A stretch of 64,000 nucleotides of DNA. Source: Pseudomonas fluorescens NCIMB 11764. GTDB lineage: Bacteria; Pseudomonadota; Gammaproteobacteria; Pseudomonadales; Pseudomonadaceae. This document shows, in pieces, positions 55,172-62,647 of this stretch; within the stretch, counting starts at the first letter, position 1; each line of letters starts with the position of its first letter. Location of the stretch: NCBI RefSeq assembly GCF_000293885.2, contig NZ_CP010945.1, positions 5,042,001-5,106,000 on the forward strand. The letters run 5' to 3'. The position numbers and the translations under genes are program-made. The notes beneath the pieces were generated by a model. That model was not told the DNA's origin. It made no database searches and saw only the letters and a list, made by a program, of their open reading frames with translations.

Positions 55172-55476
55172 ATGGCCGAAGGATTTGAATCAGCCATCCA
55201 GGGCCTCACTGCCGTTCCACCGCAACTCAAGCTGGAGGCACTGGCTCAGTTCGACACTGATGTGTTTTCCTCGGTCGACCTGACCACACGGTTCAAGCTC
55301 GACGATGACAGTACCCAGAGCCTTGAACTGCATGCCGACGCAAACCAGCGCCAGGTACGCATGAGCGGCGCGGCGCGGCGGACGATTTCGACGTGTCCGT
55401 GGACCTGAAAAACGCCGCCATCCTCGGCGACAGCCATCAGAAATTGGTTGGCAGCCCGATGGAGATCAAGGGCTGA
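55172..55476 (+). pseudogene. Frameshifted remnant of an unknown protein
   Basis: The first frame encodes MAEGFESAIQGLTAVPPQL... to about residue 68 (MSGAA); then the homologous-looking continuation D-D-F-D-V-S-V-D-L-K-N-A-A-I-L-G-D-S-H-Q lies in another frame and ends at 55476, while the first frame stops at 55408. The break is near 55372-55382, in the GGCGCGGCGCGGCGG run. No start or ribosome site is convincing. Amphipathic beta character suggests an outer-membrane or surface protein fragment; family not recognised. Confidence 0.5.
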
Positions 55477-55641
55477 CCCGAAAACCGATGCCGGCTGGGG
55501 AATTCGCTGCGTCAGTTTGTCGCAAGTTATGAATAATCCTTTGACGCGTATAATCGCTCCCCTCCGCTAAACCGGCATGCATCAAAGACGCCCTGTCCGA
55601 GGTTGATTATCCGTTCGGGCGCATCTAAAGGTCTGTAGAAC

Positions 55642-56247
55642 ATGAGCGTTTCGTTGACCCGCCGCCAGGTGGTTGCAGGTATGGGCTTGTTCAGCCTTGG
55701 CCTCCTCGCTGGCTGTGACAATAGCGTCAGCCTGTCGTACAAGTACGGCAAGGACCTGAGCGACAAGATCCTCGGACGGACATTCAAGCTGAAAGACTCA
55801 GAAGGCAACCTCACGACGCTCTCGAGCTTTCGTGGTTTGATGCCGATGATTTTCTTCGGCTTCACCCAGTGCCCGGCGGTATGCCCCACCGCCCTGGCTC
55901 GCGCAGTGCAGATCAAGAAGCTGATGGGAAAAGACGGGGATATTCTCCAGGTCGTCTTCATCACGCTGGACCCGGAGCGGGATACGCCAGCGGTGTTGGA
56001 TGCCTACGTCAAAACGTTTGATCCCTCCTTTGTCGCGCTCCACGGGACACTCGAGGAAACGGCGGAAACGGCCAAGGAGTTCGGGGTGTTCTATGAGAAA
56101 ATCCCGAGCGGCTCCACCTATACGCTCTCCCATACAGCGACCAGCTATGTGTATGACACAAGGGGCAGGTTGCGCGTCGGGCTTTCCCCTTCCCTTTCTG
56201 CACAAGAGTGTACGGAAGACTTGCTAACCGTTATGGAAGTCTGCTGA
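55642..56247 (+). CDS. SCO1/SenC-family copper chaperone lipoprotein
   Basis: A 201-residue membrane-anchored protein: lipobox L-A-G-C (Cys25), thioredoxin-like fold with the copper-binding pair Cys77 and Cys81 in QCPAVCP, and a histidine in TLSHTATSYVYD. Such proteins deliver copper to the CuA site of cytochrome oxidase. The stop overlaps the start of the PCuAC gene by one base (TGATG), so the two act together. Confidence 0.93.
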   Translation: MSVSLTRRQVVAGMGLFSLGLLAGCDNSVSLSYKYGKDLSDKILGRTFKLKDSEGNLTTLSSFRGLMPMIFFGFTQCPAVCPTALARAVQIKKLMGKDGDILQVVFITLDPERDTPAVLDAYVKTFDPSFVALHGTLEETAETAKEFGVFYEKIPSGSTYTLSHTATSYVYDTRGRLRVGLSPSLSAQECTEDLLTVMEVC

Positions 56248-56735
56248 TGAATTCGAATGCTATTAAAACCGCCATCAATGTGCGCGTTAAAACGGCTGTC
56301 CTGGGGCTTTTTCTGCTGGGAACGGCGCTTCAGGTTTCAGCCCAGACTCAAGTGGAAGACGCCTGGGTACGTGCCACCGTTGCCGGGCAACAAGCAACCG
56401 GCGCGTTCATGACGGTCACCGCGAGCAGCGACAGCAAACTGCTAAGCGTGCAAACACCGGTCGCTAAAGTTGTGCAGATTCACGAGTCGACGATGAAAAA
56501 CGACGTGATGAGCATGCACCCCGTGGAGTTCGTTGCCTTGCCCGCAGGGACAGCGGTCACCCTGAATCCTCATGGCTATCACGTGATGCTGATCGACCTG
56601 GTCGGCCAGGTCAAAGAAGGCGACACAGTGCCGCTGACCTTGACTGTCGAAAACGCCAATGGCGAGAAGGAGTCGATCAAGGTTGAGGCTCAAGCGCGAG
56701 CGCTGAATATGCCGGACCACAGCAAAATGCATTGA
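56247..56735 (+). CDS. PCu(A)C periplasmic copper chaperone
   Basis: A 162-residue exported protein with signal peptide (about 11-32, VLGLFLLGTALQVSA). The copper motif H-x10-M-x21-H-x-M is perfect: His79, Met90, His112, Met114. It hands Cu(I) to SCO and CuA centres. Overlapping start with the SCO gene confirms the pair. It ends N-M-P-D-H-S-K-M-H, an extra potential copper ligand tail. Confidence 0.95.
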   Translation: MNSNAIKTAINVRVKTAVLGLFLLGTALQVSAQTQVEDAWVRATVAGQQATGAFMTVTASSDSKLLSVQTPVAKVVQIHESTMKNDVMSMHPVEFVALPAGTAVTLNPHGYHVMLIDLVGQVKEGDTVPLTLTVENANGEKESIKVEAQARALNMPDHSKMH

Positions 56736-56778
56736 TCGCTGGAAGTCACCGGACATCGGTGGCGTTCAGTGGGACCGC

Positions 56779-56866
56779 GTTATCGTTCTTCGCTAGCAGG
56801 CTAGCCCCCACAGCTGTCTCATGAACACTGGAGATCCACTGTGGGAGCTAGCCTGCTAGCGATGAG
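56779..56866. repeat. REPIN, CGCTAGCAGGCTAGC type
   Basis: CGCTAGCAGGCTAGCCCCCACA and TGTGGGAGCTAGCCTGCTAGCG are inverted around about 30 nt. The left context repeats the one at 55083. Confidence 0.85.
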
Positions 56867-56971
56867 GCCTGAATATTCACCATAAATCCACCGGCCCATC
56901 ACCCTCCTTTATCCACCATGACATCCCCCAAAACCCGGCGCATGTTGATGCCTCAACCGGAGGGATTCGCC

Positions 56972-57373
56972 ATGCTTGATGCACTCAAAAAGATCAATTC
57001 AACGTCCGCCTTCAACCGCTGGGCCGGTTTCGACGTCACTCGCGCCGAGCCCGGCGAGGTGGAACTGACCATGGCTTTTCGCGAGACTGACATGGCGCAA
57101 TACGCTGGCTTCCTGCATGCCGGCCTGATCGGCGCGCTGCTCGATACCGCCTGTGGGTTTGCGGCCGGAACGGTCGCTGGCAATGTCCTGGCGGCGCATT
57201 TTTCGGTGAATTGCCTGGCGCCCGCCATCGGTGAAGTGTTCATTGCGCGCGGCCAGGTGGTGAAGGCCGGGAAGAAACAGGTGTTTGCCCGCGCCGAACT
57301 GTTCGCACAAACCGGAGATCAGTTGAAGCTGGTGGCAACCGGCGATGCGATCCTGGTGCCGATCCAGCAGTGA
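56972..57373 (+). CDS. PaaI-family hotdog thioesterase
   Basis: A 133-residue protein with GGAGGG 7 nt before ATG 56972. Hotdog fold with FRETDMAQYAGFLHAGLIGALLDTACGFAAGT, where G-F-L-H-A-G is the family signature and the Asp is catalytic. Cleaves acyl- or aryl-acyl-CoA thioesters. A longer frame to 56918 exists but lacks a ribosome site. Confidence 0.9.
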   Translation: MLDALKKINSTSAFNRWAGFDVTRAEPGEVELTMAFRETDMAQYAGFLHAGLIGALLDTACGFAAGTVAGNVLAAHFSVNCLAPAIGEVFIARGQVVKAGKKQVFARAELFAQTGDQLKLVATGDAILVPIQQ

Positions 57374-57430
57374 ACCACCGGTTTTCGGGACGGTCAGGGA
57401 AGTAACAGCCAATCTTTTGGAGGTTATTCC

Positions 57431-57919
57431 ATGCAACTCGAAGGCTCGTGCCATTGCGGCGCCGTGTCGTTCAGTCTGAACAGCGCCCACCCCTACCCTT
57501 ATCAACGTTGCTACTGCTCGATCTGCCGCAAGACCCAGGGCGGCGGCGGTTACTCGGTCAACATCGCCGGTGATGCCGCCAGCCTCAAGGTGCGCGGTCG
57601 CAAATCCATTGCGATCTATCACGCGCGACTCAAGGACGAAGGCGACAAACGCGCCCACCGCAGCACGGCAGAGCGGCATTTCTGCTCGGTGTGTGGCTCG
57701 GGATTGTGGCTGTTCAGCCCTGAATGGCCGGAGCTGATCCACCCGTTCGCCTCGGCCATCGACACCGCGCTACCCGTGCCACCCGAATACACGCACGTGA
57801 TGCTTGGCTCGAAAGCGCCGTGGGTGGAGGTTGCGCCGCATCACGGTGATCGGCAGTGCGAAACCTGGCCCGAGGAATCCATCGCGCAGTGGCATGAGCG
57901 CCTGGATGTGGTCCGCTAG
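57431..57919 (+). CDS. GFA-family (Mss4-like fold) zinc protein
   Basis: A 162-residue protein starting MQLEGSCHCGAVSF with zinc-binding CHC, CYCSICRK and FCSVCGSG. The fold is that of glutathione-dependent formaldehyde-activating enzyme, although most members have no proven activity. TGGAGG ribosome site upstream. The second TonB receptor leader begins immediately after. Confidence 0.9.
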   Translation: MQLEGSCHCGAVSFSLNSAHPYPYQRCYCSICRKTQGGGGYSVNIAGDAASLKVRGRKSIAIYHARLKDEGDKRAHRSTAERHFCSVCGSGLWLFSPEWPELIHPFASAIDTALPVPPEYTHVMLGSKAPWVEVAPHHGDRQCETWPEESIAQWHERLDVVR

Positions 57920-57938
57920 CTCATTTTTTTTGCACACG

Positions 57939-57992
57939 GCAGTTCCCCTTTGCGTTTTTCGTTCGGTTAACCCTCAGAAGCCTTTCACTTAC
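57939..57992 (+). promoter_or_regulatory. Leader shared with the first TonB receptor
   Basis: GCAGTTCCCCTTTGCGTTTT, TCGTTCGGTTAACCCT and GAAGCCTTTCACTTACCG match 39487-39540 without gaps. The conserved block likely carries the promoter recognised by the same ECF sigma factor. Confidence 0.6.
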
Positions 57993-58019
57993 CGAACGAT
58001 TCGATACAAAGGGATTTCC

Positions 58020-60269
58020 ATGTCGCACCCACTTGCCGCCCGTTTTCGTTTTGCCCTGTGCCCCCTGGCACTGGCCCTGCCAGCCGCTCTGCTGAGCCTT
58101 TCCTGCAACGCCCGCGCCGCCGAAACGGTGGAAAGCAAACCGGCGCCCAAAGACGACGGCGCGCTGCAACTGGGTGCGACGAGTATTTCTGCCGTAGGCT
58201 TGGGCGCGACCACCGAGGACACCCATTCCTACACCACGGGCTCAACGTCCTCGGCCACCGGCCTGGCCTTGTCGCCCCGTGAAACGCCGCAATCGGTCAC
58301 CGTGGTCACCCGTCAGCAAATGGACGATCGCGGCGTGCAGAGTGTCAGCGACGCGTTGCGCAATGCCCCCGGCGTGTCGACGCAAAAATACGACAGTGAC
58401 CGTACCGAGTTTTCCGCCCGCGGTTTTGCCATCACCAACTTCCAGTACGACGGGGTCAACCAGCCGTACGACGGTGTCTACGGTGAGAACCCGAACAACA
58501 GCGATGACGCGGCCAGCCTCGACCGCATCGAAATCGTCAAGGGTTCGACCGGCCTGATGACCGGTTCGGGCGACCCGTCCGCCACCGTCAACCTGATTCG
58601 CAAGAAGCCGACCAAGGAATTCAAGGCCTCGATCAGCGGCACCGTCGGTTCGTGGGACAGCTACCGCACCACCGGCGATATTTCCGGTCCGCTGAACGAT
58701 ACCGGCAGTGTGCGCGGCCGCTTCGTCGGTTCGTACCAGGACAAGCATTCCTACATCGATCACTACAGCCAGAAGAAAGACCTGTTTTACGGCATCCTCG
58801 AAGCGGACCTGTCGGACGACACCCTGCTGACCTTCGGCATCGACAAGTCCAGCGCCACCCCACGCGGCACCTCCTGGACCGGTAATACGGTGTACTTCGC
58901 CGACGGCGGCCGCACCGACTTCTCGCGCAGCTTCAACCCGGGCGCCGACTGGAGCCGTCGTGATTTCGACACGGTCACCTACTTCACGTCGCTGGAGCAG
59001 GCCCTGGCCAATGACTGGAAACTCAAGGTCAATCTCAACCAGAAAACCACCGATCACGATACGCGCCTGGCCTCGGCCAGCGGCGGCGCACCGGACCGCG
59101 CCACCGGTGAAGGCATGTTCCTTTACTGGGGCCGCTGGGAAGGTCATCGCGTGCAAAACACGGCGGACGTGAACGTGTCCGGGCCCTTCACCCTGGGCGG
59201 TCGCGAGCACGAACTGGTGGCCGGTTTCATGACGTCCCATGCCCGCCAGACCGGCGCGACGTTCGACAGCGTTATCCCCGGTGCCGGAAATGTCCCTGGC
59301 AGCATTTATGACTGGAACGGCGACCTGCCGGAACAGGATTTCCCGAAAAACGGCAAGTACGAGCGCACCACCAGTCAGAACGGTGCTTACCTGGCCACGC
59401 GCCTGCGCCCGACCGACGATCTGTCGATCATCCTCGGCAGCCGCGTGAGCACCTTCAAGTACAACGAGGATTACAGCTACTACCCGGGCGCCGGCCAGAC
59501 CGACACCCAGACCAGCTACAAGGAACACGGCGTCGTCACCCCTTACGCCGGTGTGATCTATGACCTGGATGACACGTATTCGGTCTACGCCAGCTACACC
59601 AACATCTATCAGCCGCAGACCTACAAGGACGTCGCCGGTTCGACCCTGAAGCCGGTTGAAGGCAACAGCTACGAGACCGGTCTGAAAGCGGCGTACCTCG
59701 AAGGCAAACTGAACGCCAGCCTGGCCTTCTTCCGCATCGAGCAGGAGAACGTCGCCCAATACGTCACCACTGACACCACCGGGCAGGACGTTTACGAAGC
59801 CATCCCCGGCGCCACCACCAAAGGCGTGGAGCTGGAACTGGCGGGCGAACTGTCCGATGGCTGGAACCTGTCGGCCGGCTATACCTATGCCCGTACCCGC
59901 GACAAGGACGAGCAACGGATCTACGGTTTCCCGCTGGCCACCACCAAACCGGAACACGTCGTGCGTACGTTCACCACCTACCGCTTGCCTGGCGCACTGG
60001 ACAAGGTCACCGTCGGTGGCGGCGTCAGCTGGCAGAGCGCGTTCTACGGCCAGAGCTTCAGCCCGACCGAGGGCAGCACCTCGCTCAAACAAGGCGGCTA
60101 TACCCTCGTCGACCTGATGACCCGTTATCAGTACAACGAGCACCTGAGCTTCACCGCCAACGCCAACAACGTCTTCGACAAGAAGTACCTGACGGGCCTG
60201 GGCAACTTCGGTACGACGTTCTACGGCGAGCCGCGCAACCTGATGCTGACCACCAAGTGGGATTTCTAA
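58020..60269 (+). CDS. TonB-dependent siderophore receptor without signalling domain
   Basis: A 749-residue outer-membrane receptor with AAAGGGA before the ATG. Signal peptide LCPLALALPAALLSLSCNARA, then directly the plug (SPRETPQSVTVVTRQQMDD) and barrel, ending in W-D-F. It is clearly paralogous to the receptor at 39570-42050 over plug and barrel, including TGLMTGSGDPSATVNLIRKK and DLDDTYSVYASYTNIYQPQ, but lacks the STN domain, so it transports without signalling. No sigma/FecR pair is adjacent. Confidence 0.93.
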   Translation: MSHPLAARFRFALCPLALALPAALLSLSCNARAAETVESKPAPKDDGALQLGATSISAVGLGATTEDTHSYTTGSTSSATGLALSPRETPQSVTVVTRQQMDDRGVQSVSDALRNAPGVSTQKYDSDRTEFSARGFAITNFQYDGVNQPYDGVYGENPNNSDDAASLDRIEIVKGSTGLMTGSGDPSATVNLIRKKPTKEFKASISGTVGSWDSYRTTGDISGPLNDTGSVRGRFVGSYQDKHSYIDHYSQKKDLFYGILEADLSDDTLLTFGIDKSSATPRGTSWTGNTVYFADGGRTDFSRSFNPGADWSRRDFDTVTYFTSLEQALANDWKLKVNLNQKTTDHDTRLASASGGAPDRATGEGMFLYWGRWEGHRVQNTADVNVSGPFTLGGREHELVAGFMTSHARQTGATFDSVIPGAGNVPGSIYDWNGDLPEQDFPKNGKYERTTSQNGAYLATRLRPTDDLSIILGSRVSTFKYNEDYSYYPGAGQTDTQTSYKEHGVVTPYAGVIYDLDDTYSVYASYTNIYQPQTYKDVAGSTLKPVEGNSYETGLKAAYLEGKLNASLAFFRIEQENVAQYVTTDTTGQDVYEAIPGATTKGVELELAGELSDGWNLSAGYTYARTRDKDEQRIYGFPLATTKPEHVVRTFTTYRLPGALDKVTVGGGVSWQSAFYGQSFSPTEGSTSLKQGGYTLVDLMTRYQYNEHLSFTANANNVFDKKYLTGLGNFGTTFYGEPRNLMLTTKWDF

Positions 60270-60339
60270 GCTGAGGTCACTCTGAACTGTGGTGCGACAC
60301 TGAGGCCAGGCACCGCCCCTGCGGCTAAACACTGACCCT

Positions 60340-60430
60340 GTGGCGAGGGAGCTTGCTCCCGCTGGACTGCGCAGCAGGCCCATTTTTTGGCGCCGCTCCG
60401 CGCCCCAACGAGAGCAAGCTCCCTCGCCAC
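60340..60430. repeat. REPIN, GTGGCGAGGGAGCTTGCT type (copy 4)
   Basis: Shorter version (91 bp) with arms GTGGCGAGGGAGCTTGCTCC and GAGAGCAAGCTCCCTCGCCAC, followed by a partial extra arm AACAAGCTCCCTGGCCACAG. Confidence 0.88.
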
Positions 60431-60571
60431 AACAAGCTCCCTGGCCACAGGTTTCTCGCTGTACGGTCAACTCCGTTCACAGTCTTTGACAGTTTCCCGA
60501 CAAAGCTGTCAAAGATTGCCCGCCGGCACCCGCCTAGCATGGGCGCATCCAATCTCCCCTCGGGTGCTCCC

Positions 60572-61360
60572 ATGTTTCGTTCGCTGTCGCTGTCGCTCAC
60601 TTCATTCTGTCTGCTCCTGCTCTCCCATTCCGTGCATGCCGAAGACTGGCGCTACAGCCTGCGGGCCGGCGCTGCCAGTGTGCCGCGTTACAGCGGCAGC
60701 GATGAACGCGTCGTGGCGCCGCTGCTGGGTGGAAAAATCGTCAGCCCTTACGGTGTCTTTCTCGACACTCAAAAGGGTCTGGGCTGGGCCTTTGACGAGG
60801 ATGACTACGGCCTCAGCGTGTACGTCGGCGCCAGCGATGTGCGCAAGGATCGCAAGACCGGGTTCAAAGGTTCGGACGAGCTGGACGGCATGGGCTCGAT
60901 CAAGTCCCGCCCGGTGTTGGGGCTCGACGGCACGTATCAGATGGGGCCGATCATTCTCGGCGCGAGTTTTGAACATGCGCTGGAAAAGGACGATGACGAT
61001 GAGGACACGGGTTCAGCCTGGAATCGCTTGAAACTCAGCATCAGCGCGCCGTTTTACGAAGGTGAGCATGGCAAGGTCGTCGGCAGCCTCAACAGTCAGT
61101 TTGGCGACGGCGATTACATGCGCACCTGGTACGGCGTCAGCGCGGGTCAGGCGTCGCGCAGTCAGTTTCGGGCGTATGACGCTCATGGCGGGCTGGTGAG
61201 TCGCGGGGCGGATTTGACCTGGTCGTTGCCGGTCAATGATCAATGGAATGTGTCGACGGTGCTGGCGGTGCAGTATCTGGCCAAAGAGGCCGCGGACAGC
61301 CCGATTGTCGAGCGGCGGATGCAGACATCCTTGGCTGGGCAGGTGGTGTACAGCTTTTGA
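60572..61360 (+). CDS. MipA/OmpV-family outer membrane protein
   Basis: A 262-residue protein starting MFRSLSLSLTSFCLLLLSHSVHA, a signal peptide, followed by an amphipathic beta barrel typical of MipA/OmpV (RAGAASVPRYSGSDERVVAPLLGG, GASFEHALEKDDDD, GVSAGQASRS) and ending in Y-S-F. Members act as scaffolds or porins. Start chosen for the signal peptide; the longer frame crosses a REPIN. Confidence 0.9.
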   Translation: MFRSLSLSLTSFCLLLLSHSVHAEDWRYSLRAGAASVPRYSGSDERVVAPLLGGKIVSPYGVFLDTQKGLGWAFDEDDYGLSVYVGASDVRKDRKTGFKGSDELDGMGSIKSRPVLGLDGTYQMGPIILGASFEHALEKDDDDEDTGSAWNRLKLSISAPFYEGEHGKVVGSLNSQFGDGDYMRTWYGVSAGQASRSQFRAYDAHGGLVSRGADLTWSLPVNDQWNVSTVLAVQYLAKEAADSPIVERRMQTSLAGQVVYSF

Positions 61361-61374
61361 TTTGAGGTGATGCG

Positions 61375-61401
61375 GATGACGCCATCGCGAGCAGGCTCGC
61401 T
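61375..61401. repeat. Left arm of a REPIN interrupted by IS110
   Basis: GATGACGCCATCGCGAGCAG-GCTCGCT stops at the IS border. Joined directly to 62569, it gives GGCTCGCTCCCACATTGG, restoring a normal REPIN with the right arm at 62617-62636. Confidence 0.8.
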
Positions 61402-61600
61402 TGTATGTTTAGACTTGAAGGGGTGGGTGGGACTAAAGCTCGTCATCTGACTCTGACCAGTACAGACCGTGGGAGACTTCGTCCCACCCCTTCACCTAAT
61501 GCGCCGATAAGGAATGCATCGGCTCGGACCGACGATAGAAACAAGCCAGCGCAACGGTGAACCCCGTCAAGTATCTAAACCCTAGCTCGGAGGGTGTGCC
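61402..61600 (+). ncRNA. IS110 non-coding left end, candidate bridge RNA
   Basis: 199 nt between the IS border and the transposase start, without coding content. Helices seen by eye: TGAAGGGGTGGG (61415-61426) with CCCACCCCTTCA, GTGGGA/TCCCAC around GACTTCG (61469-61487), and GCCGAT/ATCGGC (61503-61523). IS110-group elements encode here a bridge RNA that pairs with target and donor DNA. GGCTCG (61521-61526) and GTGGGAG (61469-61475) are words also found at the left and right of the REPIN target core. This role is inferred. Confidence 0.5.
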
Positions 61601-62563
61601 ATGACAATCCTGGATTCGCAGGTGGTCGTCGGTGTGGATGTGGCGAAGGACGAGATCGTTATCTATCGATCCGACCTGGAAAAGACCCTAAATATCGCGA
61701 ACAAGCGATCAACCTTGAAGCAATGGCTCAAGACGCTGCCAGCGCACAGCGCTATCGCGCTAGAAGCGACCAATATCTATCACCTTGATACAACGGAAAT
61801 GGCCCATGAAATGGGCCATGACGTTTACGTCATCGATGGCAGTCGCCTCAACAAATACCGCGATGGAATAGGCATGAGGGCGAAAACAGATACGTTGGAT
61901 GCCGAGCTGCTGGCCCGTTACTTGAGCCGCGAATCCGACAGATTGAGGATCTGGAATCCGCCACCGAAGGCTTACACACAAATGAAAAGCCTGCTTCGCC
62001 GTCGGGCTCAGTTGGTCCGGGCCTGTGTTGCACTCAAGCAGAGCTGGAAAAACGAATCCTTGCTGAAAGAGCACTTCAACCAGCTTCTGGCCGCCATTGC
62101 CCAGTTCGAAAAGATGATTCAGAAAACGCTCAAGGAAATTGCTGAGGAAGGTGGGATTGATGATCAGGTGAAGCGTTGCCAGGCCATCGAGGGCGTAGGG
62201 CTCCTGACGGCCACCGCAGCGGCCACTGCTTTTATGCGTGGGGAATTTGCCAACAGCGACGAGTACGTCGCCTTCCTCGGCATGGATCCGCGTGTGAGGC
62301 AGTCAGGACAAAAGGATCAAAAGCGCCGACTCTCTAAACGAGGGGACTCGGAGTTCCGGCGCTTGTTTCACAATAGCGCTATGGCTGCCAGCCGTTCGCC
62401 GACCTGGAAGCCGTACTACGAACGCTATCTGGCCAGAGGTCTAAAAGGCACTCAGGCCTTGGTTATCCTGGCACGCAAGCTGGCCAGAGTGATGTTTGCC
62501 CTGATGAAAAACCAAACCGAATACAAGCCAAATTCTATGTTTGGGTGTTCCCCCCAAACATAG
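61601..62563 (+). CDS. IS110-family DEDD transposase
   Basis: A 320-residue recombinase. The RuvC-like DEDD tetrad is visible as Asp13 (GVDVAKDE), Glu55 (ALEATNIY), Asp97 and Asp100 (KTDTLDAELLARY), and the C-terminal Tnp_20 domain contains AIEGVGLLTATAAA and the catalytic-type Ser235 in RVRQSGQ. GGAGGG lies 7 nt before the ATG. Full length and apparently intact. The last residues (N-S-M-F-G-C-S-P-Q-T) are encoded by the right-end palindrome. Confidence 0.95.
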   Translation: MTILDSQVVVGVDVAKDEIVIYRSDLEKTLNIANKRSTLKQWLKTLPAHSAIALEATNIYHLDTTEMAHEMGHDVYVIDGSRLNKYRDGIGMRAKTDTLDAELLARYLSRESDRLRIWNPPPKAYTQMKSLLRRRAQLVRACVALKQSWKNESLLKEHFNQLLAAIAQFEKMIQKTLKEIAEEGGIDDQVKRCQAIEGVGLLTATAAATAFMRGEFANSDEYVAFLGMDPRVRQSGQKDQKRRLSKRGDSEFRRLFHNSAMAASRSPTWKPYYERYLARGLKGTQALVILARKLARVMFALMKNQTEYKPNSMFGCSPQT

Positions 62564-62566
62564 AAT

Positions 62567-62636
62567 CTCCCACATTGGATTTGTAAACGACATAGATCCA
62601 TTGTGGGAGCGAGCCTGCTCGCGATGGCGTACGCAA
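62567..62636. repeat. Right part of the interrupted REPIN
   Basis: CTCCCACATTGGATTTG, a short loop region, then TCCATTGTGGGAGCGAGCC and TGCTCGCGATGGCGT. It complements the left arm at 61375-61401. Confidence 0.8.
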
Positions 62637-62647
62637 GAACGCCACAA

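Larger units (their letters stand above)
61402..62566 (+). mobile_element. IS110-family insertion sequence in a REPIN
   Basis: 1165 bp from TGTATGTTTAGAC to the end of the terminal palindrome. Borders are set by the REPIN: the left flank ends ...GGCTCGCT, the right begins CTCCCACATTGG, and removing one CT and the element rebuilds the palindrome. CT is also the core dinucleotide of the IS110 member IS621. A perfect 14-bp palindrome, ATTCTATGTTTGGG / CCCAAACATAGAAT (62532-62566), forms the right end and overlaps the end of the transposase gene. Confidence 0.85.
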
